Of a DNA stretch of 18,087 nt, positions 13,979-18,087 are shown piece by piece. Location: contig CAISTO010000402.1 of assembly GCA_903888395.1 (NCBI GenBank), positions 1 through 18,087 of the forward strand. Reading direction: 5' to 3'. A model generated the notes under the pieces. It did not search any database, had not been told where the DNA came from, and worked only from the letters and a program-made list of their open reading frames with translations. The first letter of the stretch is position 1. Each line of letters begins with the position of its first letter. The position numbers were made by a program, and so were the translations under genes. The DNA comes from an uncultured Bacteroidota bacterium. Its GTDB lineage: Bacteria; Bacteroidota; Bacteroidia; UKL13-3.

Positions 13979-16099
13979 ATGCGAAAAATAATTAAAATAA
14001 AAATATTTATATTGTGTTTGTTATTGAATACAACAAACATTTTTAGCCAAGTTAAAAACGAAGGTAAATTCACCACCGCATCTAGGTTGGGTTTAACCGT
14101 TAATAATTTTGGAACTATAGGCAGACCAACTGTAAGAACCAATACAAGCGGACCTCCATCTATGGCTTATCCTAGAGGAAGTGGTGTAGAACATTTGTTT
14201 GAAGCGGGTTTGTGGATTGGGGCTTATGTGAACGGACAAGTTCGTGTATCAAGTACAAGCGCTGAAAGCAGTTCAGGTTACTCGTCTGGTGCAGGAAATT
14301 TTGAATTTACAGCATTGTCAAATGTATTGGAAAGATCCAATTTAACAAAAAGTGCTAATTATTCTAATTCAGCAATTTCGCATCAAGATTTTGTAATAAA
14401 AATGACGGATAGTAATACCATTATTCCTGGAACTACTATTCCTATAAATGGTCATAGTAATCCTTTAAAAGCAGTTGTAAAGCTTGAAGTTCTGAATTGG
14501 AATTATTCTTATGCTGATTATTTTGTAATACTTAATTATACCATTACCAATAAAAGTAAAGAAAGATGGGATTCTGTTTATATTGGAAATTTTGCCGATT
14601 TAGTAGTTAGAAACGTAAACGTAACTAGAGAAACAGGTTCATTGTTTTTTCAAAGAGGAAGAAATTTTGTTGACAAAAAAAACAATGCAATTGTAGCTTA
14701 TATGGCTGCAAAATCTGCTGATGATTATAATTTTATAAGTTCTTATGGTGCCATGCAATTTTTAGGCGTTGATTGGAATGGATTATTTTTTAACCCAAGT
14801 AAACCCGAAATATTTACCAACAAAGGTTTTACCGCTCCAACTTATAATGCTAATTTTTGGACTTTTGGTTCTACCACTCCTCCATTTATTGGACCTAACG
14901 ATGAATTAACTCGTTACAGTAAAATGGCAATTGGAATTGATTCCAATGATTTGAATTCAAGTGGCGGACCTACTTATGGTGCTCCTTCTAATTGGTTACA
15001 GCTAATGAGTGTTGGGCCTTTTCGTTCCTTAGAACCAGATTCCAGTATGACATATACAATGGCTTTTGTATCGGCAAAGCAATTAAGAGATTTTGTTCAA
15101 AATCAATCACAGTCTATTTTAAGTACTGATGGTTCTCAAGCGGAATTGAAAGAACATTTTAACAGAAGTAGGTCTACTTATTTGGGTGAAGATGCCGATG
15201 AAACGGGTATTTATTCTGTTGAAAAAGATTTGAATCAAAATGGCAAATTAGATCGTTTTGTATTACCCGAACCTCCTGCAGATCCAAAAGTGAAAATTAT
15301 AGCTGGTAACAAAAAACTAACTATTTATTGGAGTAATAATGCGGAATTATCTGTAGATCCAATTACAAGAGAAAAAGATTTTGAAGGATACAAAATATAT
15401 TCAAGTAAAATAGGAGATGATTTAAAACCGAACTTTACCGATGCTCGTAACTTAATTGGCACTTGGGATAGTATTGAAAATGATGTTGGGAATAATAATG
15501 GTTTTGATTTAATACGTTTGCCACAACCCATCACATTTGAAGGCGATACCACAAAATATTACTATAGTTACACTATTAATAACATAAGTAACGGATGGCA
15601 ATATTTAATAATTGTAACTGCATTTGACAAAGGAAACAAAAAATTAAATTTAGAATCGTTAGAATCATCATTTAGTGGAAATGATTTTAGGGTTTTTGCT
15701 GGAAGCGAAACCAATAATTTTACCAAGGAAGACCAAGATACCAAAGTAGGTGTTTATCCAAATCCTTATAATACTAGCGCAGCTTGGGACGGAACAACTT
15801 CACGAACCAGAAAACTATATTTTTATAATTTACCCCAAAACTGCGAAATTACTATTTATACCACAAGTGGTGATGTAATATCAAATTTTAAACATCATTC
15901 AGATACTTATAATGGCGAAGGAAATGCTTGGTTTGATAGATTAAGTGATAGGGAAAAGACAGTAATGACAGGTGGCGAACACGCTTGGGATTTATTAAGC
16001 GATTCCAAAAACCAGATAACGCAAGGAATATATATGTATAGTGTAAAAGATTTAGCCACAGATATAGTTCAAACAGGTAACTTTGCAGTGATAAAATAA
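13979..16099 (+). CDS. exported protein with FN3-like segment and T9SS/FlgD-like C-terminal domain
   Basis: The protein has 706 residues. The signal peptide is residues 1-24 (basic RKIIKIK, core IFILCLLLN, ending FSQ). The large middle part (about 30-420) is rich in Ser, Asn, Thr and aromatic residues and has no family I recognise; GSGVEHLFEAGLWIGAYVNG near residue 67 recurs, to my memory, in large exported proteins of this phylum. EDADETGIYSVEKDLNQNGKLDRF (about 401-424) is Asp-rich and could bind calcium. PADPKVKII...DFEGYKIYSS is an FN3-like segment. The C-terminal 120 residues start at KVGVYPNPY (589-597) and end with GIYMYSVKD and GNFAVIK, which fits a T9SS type A / FlgD-like sorting domain. 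It should be secreted or surface-bound. The next gene is 42 nt downstream with no terminator between, so they are probably co-transcribed. Confidence 0.8.
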   Translation: MRKIIKIKIFILCLLLNTTNIFSQVKNEGKFTTASRLGLTVNNFGTIGRPTVRTNTSGPPSMAYPRGSGVEHLFEAGLWIGAYVNGQVRVSSTSAESSSGYSSGAGNFEFTALSNVLERSNLTKSANYSNSAISHQDFVIKMTDSNTIIPGTTIPINGHSNPLKAVVKLEVLNWNYSYADYFVILNYTITNKSKERWDSVYIGNFADLVVRNVNVTRETGSLFFQRGRNFVDKKNNAIVAYMAAKSADDYNFISSYGAMQFLGVDWNGLFFNPSKPEIFTNKGFTAPTYNANFWTFGSTTPPFIGPNDELTRYSKMAIGIDSNDLNSSGGPTYGAPSNWLQLMSVGPFRSLEPDSSMTYTMAFVSAKQLRDFVQNQSQSILSTDGSQAELKEHFNRSRSTYLGEDADETGIYSVEKDLNQNGKLDRFVLPEPPADPKVKIIAGNKKLTIYWSNNAELSVDPITREKDFEGYKIYSSKIGDDLKPNFTDARNLIGTWDSIENDVGNNNGFDLIRLPQPITFEGDTTKYYYSYTINNISNGWQYLIIVTAFDKGNKKLNLESLESSFSGNDFRVFAGSETNNFTKEDQDTKVGVYPNPYNTSAAWDGTTSRTRKLYFYNLPQNCEITIYTTSGDVISNFKHHSDTYNGEGNAWFDRLSDREKTVMTGGEHAWDLLSDSKNQITQGIYMYSVKDLATDIVQTGNFAVIK

Positions 16100-16141
16100 T
16101 TTAAAATAAACAAAAACAACTAAATATAAATAAACAAAAAA

Positions 16142-18087
16142 ATGAAAAAAACAATTCTACTTTTCACAACCATTTTGGGTGGATTAATTGCCAATGCGCA
16201 AAATCCTTATCCATTACTTTCTATTGACTCCATTACTTTTGTTAATGCAGCCAAACTTTCTGTATTAACAGGAAATACACTACCTGATTATGTGAATCCT
16301 ACTTTCAAAGATACCATTTACCGAGATACTGTTCGTTTTGAAGGAATTGTTGTAAGTAATCCAAAAGCTTACGGGCTTTCAATTAGTAGAAAAGCTGCCT
16401 ATATTCAACGCAAAGGTGGTGGACCTTGGAGTGGAGTAATGGTAATGTGTGAACCTTCAGGAACTGGAACTACTTTAGCTACACTAAACACAGAATCTAA
16501 ATTTTATGACAATTTTGTAGTAGGTTATAAAGTTAGAGTTACTGCAGTTATCAGAGATTTTCAAGGTGAAACACAAATCAACTTAATTAGAAGTAATCCT
16601 AATTGGGAAAATGGAGTGGAACAATTAAGTTTAACTCCAGATACATTAGTTTACACTGATATAACTGCCGATAAATTAATGTTAGGAAATCCTAATTCAT
16701 CTTCAAGAATACCACAAAAAATGACAGGTGAACAATATGAAGGATCTTTGGTTCGTTTAAGAAATGTTACGGTTTATAGTGTAGTAAATGTAATATCAGG
16801 AAATACAAATAGAACAGCTTGGAGTGTAATTGATGACAATGGAAACGTAATTGAGGTAAGAGATTTTTCTTCTTATTATAGAAGAGATGCCATTGGCGAT
16901 TCAACTGGTTTAGGTGTGGTTAATCCTAATAGATTTATTGCTCCAGCTATTGGAACTCGTTTAGATTTTATTCAAGGTGTAGTTACAGAGTATGCGGTAA
17001 GTGGCGCAGCTCGTTATGGAATTGCTCCAATTTACCCTGGCGATTATAAAATATGTACTTCTTGTCCTCCGTCTATTCGTTTTATTAGTAAAAATCCTTC
17101 TATAGTTAAATCAAGTGATACAACAAAACTAGTTTTTGAAATTACCGTTGGAGATACTACTTTAGCAAATAGCAAAGTATATTTTAAAAACTCAATTACT
17201 AATATGATGGATTCAGTAAGTTTAACTGCTGTTCCTAATTTTCCAAATTATTATTTAGCTCAAATTCCTCGTACCAATACCGAATGTGTAATGACGTATT
17301 GGGTTCAAGCTACTGACAAAAAAAGTAGAACTACTTTAGTTCCTGATCCATTTAGCTTTGGAAACAAATACTATATTACTGGTCCAAATGGCGTAGATAA
17401 TATTAGGGCTTTACAAACAAGCGTAGTTCCTAACGGAACAAGTATTTGGAATGGTGATTCATTATTAGGAATCAATGTAAAAGGTGTAGTTACTGCTTTA
17501 AATTATGGTAACATGGTTACTATTCAAGACGGACAAGGTGCTAATTCAGCAATATTTGTTCAGCGTAATTCAGGTGCCGATTCTGCTGCTAAATGGCAAT
17601 TAGGTGATTCAGTATTAATTACTAGAGCTAAAGTTACCGAAAACTTTAACGTAACCACTTTATACAATGTATTAAGTTCTGTAATTTCTTCAGGAAATCC
17701 TTTACCAGCATTTCAAACTGATTTATCTATCGATTCATTTGCAGTTGGTAGTATTGATTATAGTCGTAAATGGGAAGGTGTATTGGTTAAATTTGATAGC
17801 TTAACAGTTACAAGCAAAAACCCAGATGAACCTACAGGTGGTGCTTTCGGTGAATTTGCTGTAAGTAGAAATAATGGAGCAAGCTTTAGAATTGATGATT
17901 ATAATACCAACTTTAAAAACTATAACAATTTGGTAAATGTTGGTTTGAAAATGAGCTATATTCAAGGACCAATGTATTTTGCAAATGGTAATTTTAAATT
18001 AATTCCTAGAAATGCTGCTGATGCCGATTTCTCAAATATTGATACCATTAAACCTGTTATTACTATCATTGGCGCTAATCCTTTTTC
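16142..18087 (+). CDS. exported protein with OB-fold-like segments (partial, C-terminus outside window)
   Basis: An ATG at 16142 opens a frame of 648 codons without a stop up to the window end. The signal peptide is residues 1-20 (MKKTILLFTTILGGLIANAQ). At least two OB-like beta units can be seen. One starts near 58 (VRFEGIVVSN) and closes with YKVRVTAVIRDFQGETQINLI. The other covers about 444-520 (INVKGVVTALNYGNMVTIQDG, then WQLGDSVLITRAKV). A CTSC pair at C305/C308 ends one block. A beta-sandwich-like linker spans about 310-420. This arrangement is known from exported Bacteroidota proteins, some of which carry nuclease or metallophosphoesterase domains further on; no catalytic domain is visible here. 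A T9SS sorting domain would be expected beyond the window. It is downstream of the 706-aa gene on the same strand with a 42-nt gap. Confidence 0.8.
   Translation, partial: MKKTILLFTTILGGLIANAQNPYPLLSIDSITFVNAAKLSVLTGNTLPDYVNPTFKDTIYRDTVRFEGIVVSNPKAYGLSISRKAAYIQRKGGGPWSGVMVMCEPSGTGTTLATLNTESKFYDNFVVGYKVRVTAVIRDFQGETQINLIRSNPNWENGVEQLSLTPDTLVYTDITADKLMLGNPNSSSRIPQKMTGEQYEGSLVRLRNVTVYSVVNVISGNTNRTAWSVIDDNGNVIEVRDFSSYYRRDAIGDSTGLGVVNPNRFIAPAIGTRLDFIQGVVTEYAVSGAARYGIAPIYPGDYKICTSCPPSIRFISKNPSIVKSSDTTKLVFEITVGDTTLANSKVYFKNSITNMMDSVSLTAVPNFPNYYLAQIPRTNTECVMTYWVQATDKKSRTTLVPDPFSFGNKYYITGPNGVDNIRALQTSVVPNGTSIWNGDSLLGINVKGVVTALNYGNMVTIQDGQGANSAIFVQRNSGADSAAKWQLGDSVLITRAKVTENFNVTTLYNVLSSVISSGNPLPAFQTDLSIDSFAVGSIDYSRKWEGVLVKFDSLTVTSKNPDEPTGGAFGEFAVSRNNGASFRIDDYNTNFKNYNNLVNVGLKMSYIQGPMYFANGNFKLIPRNAADADFSNIDTIKPVITIIGANPF

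Noticed and set aside
15459..15475. Second TGGCAC sequence, in the 706-aa gene, checked as a sigma-54 promoter
   Set aside because: The -12 element is missing at the right spacing (ATAGT in place of TTGCT), and it lies inside a coding region.

Overview
The window looks like chromosomal DNA from a low-GC member of the Bacteroidota. The evidence is the AT-rich base composition, the absence of Shine-Dalgarno sequences before most genes, two exported proteins of the type IX secretion (T9SS) style, and the oxidase cluster itself: two subunit III genes, a 4-TM-like subunit II, and SCO and DUF420 assembly genes. Genus cannot be assigned. No tRNA, rRNA, CRISPR array or insertion sequence is visible.

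Layout. Positions 1-538 (minus) hold the N-terminal part of an exported alpha/beta-hydrolase esterase whose catalytic half lies outside the window. Positions 622-1524 (minus) encode a membrane-anchored coiled-coil protein of unknown function. A 143-bp divergent intergenic region with a perfect palindrome separates it from a family 2 glycosyltransferase (1668-2417, plus). Next comes a 484-bp gene-free stretch (2418-2901). It holds an exact sigma-54 type -24/-12 promoter followed about 30 nt past the predicted start by a strong hairpin terminator, and a second palindrome. Then parA and parB (2902-4662, plus) encode chromosome partitioning, ending at a bidirectional terminator shared with the convergent operon.

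The centre of the window is one minus-strand operon of ten genes, about 9 kb, transcribed from 13725 down to 4754. The order is coxB (subunit II), ctaD (subunit I), ctaA (heme A synthase), ctaB (heme O synthase), a short and a long subunit III, subunit IV, a SCO copper chaperone, a DUF420/CtaM-like membrane protein and an EamA/DMT-type transporter. Together these build an aa3-type cytochrome c oxidase: the core subunits, the heme A made by CtaB and CtaA, and copper delivery by SCO. The last gene is translationally coupled to DUF420 through a TAGTG overlap. A perfect FNR-type box (TTGAT-N4-ATCAA) sits 83 nt upstream of the coxB start, suggesting oxygen- or redox-linked control by a CRP/FNR-family regulator.

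Divergent from the oxidase operon, 13979-18087 (plus) encodes two exported proteins. The first is a 706-aa protein with an FN3-like segment and a T9SS/FlgD-like C-terminal domain. The second is a protein of at least 648 aa with OB-fold-like segments that runs off the window end.

Most of the window is conventional, and I do not see a clear new multi-gene system. The items most worth a second look are the sigma-54-to-terminator unit at 2553-2645, the FNR box before the oxidase operon, the GC-rich hairpin between ctaD and ctaA, and the small-molecule exporter coupled to the oxidase operon.
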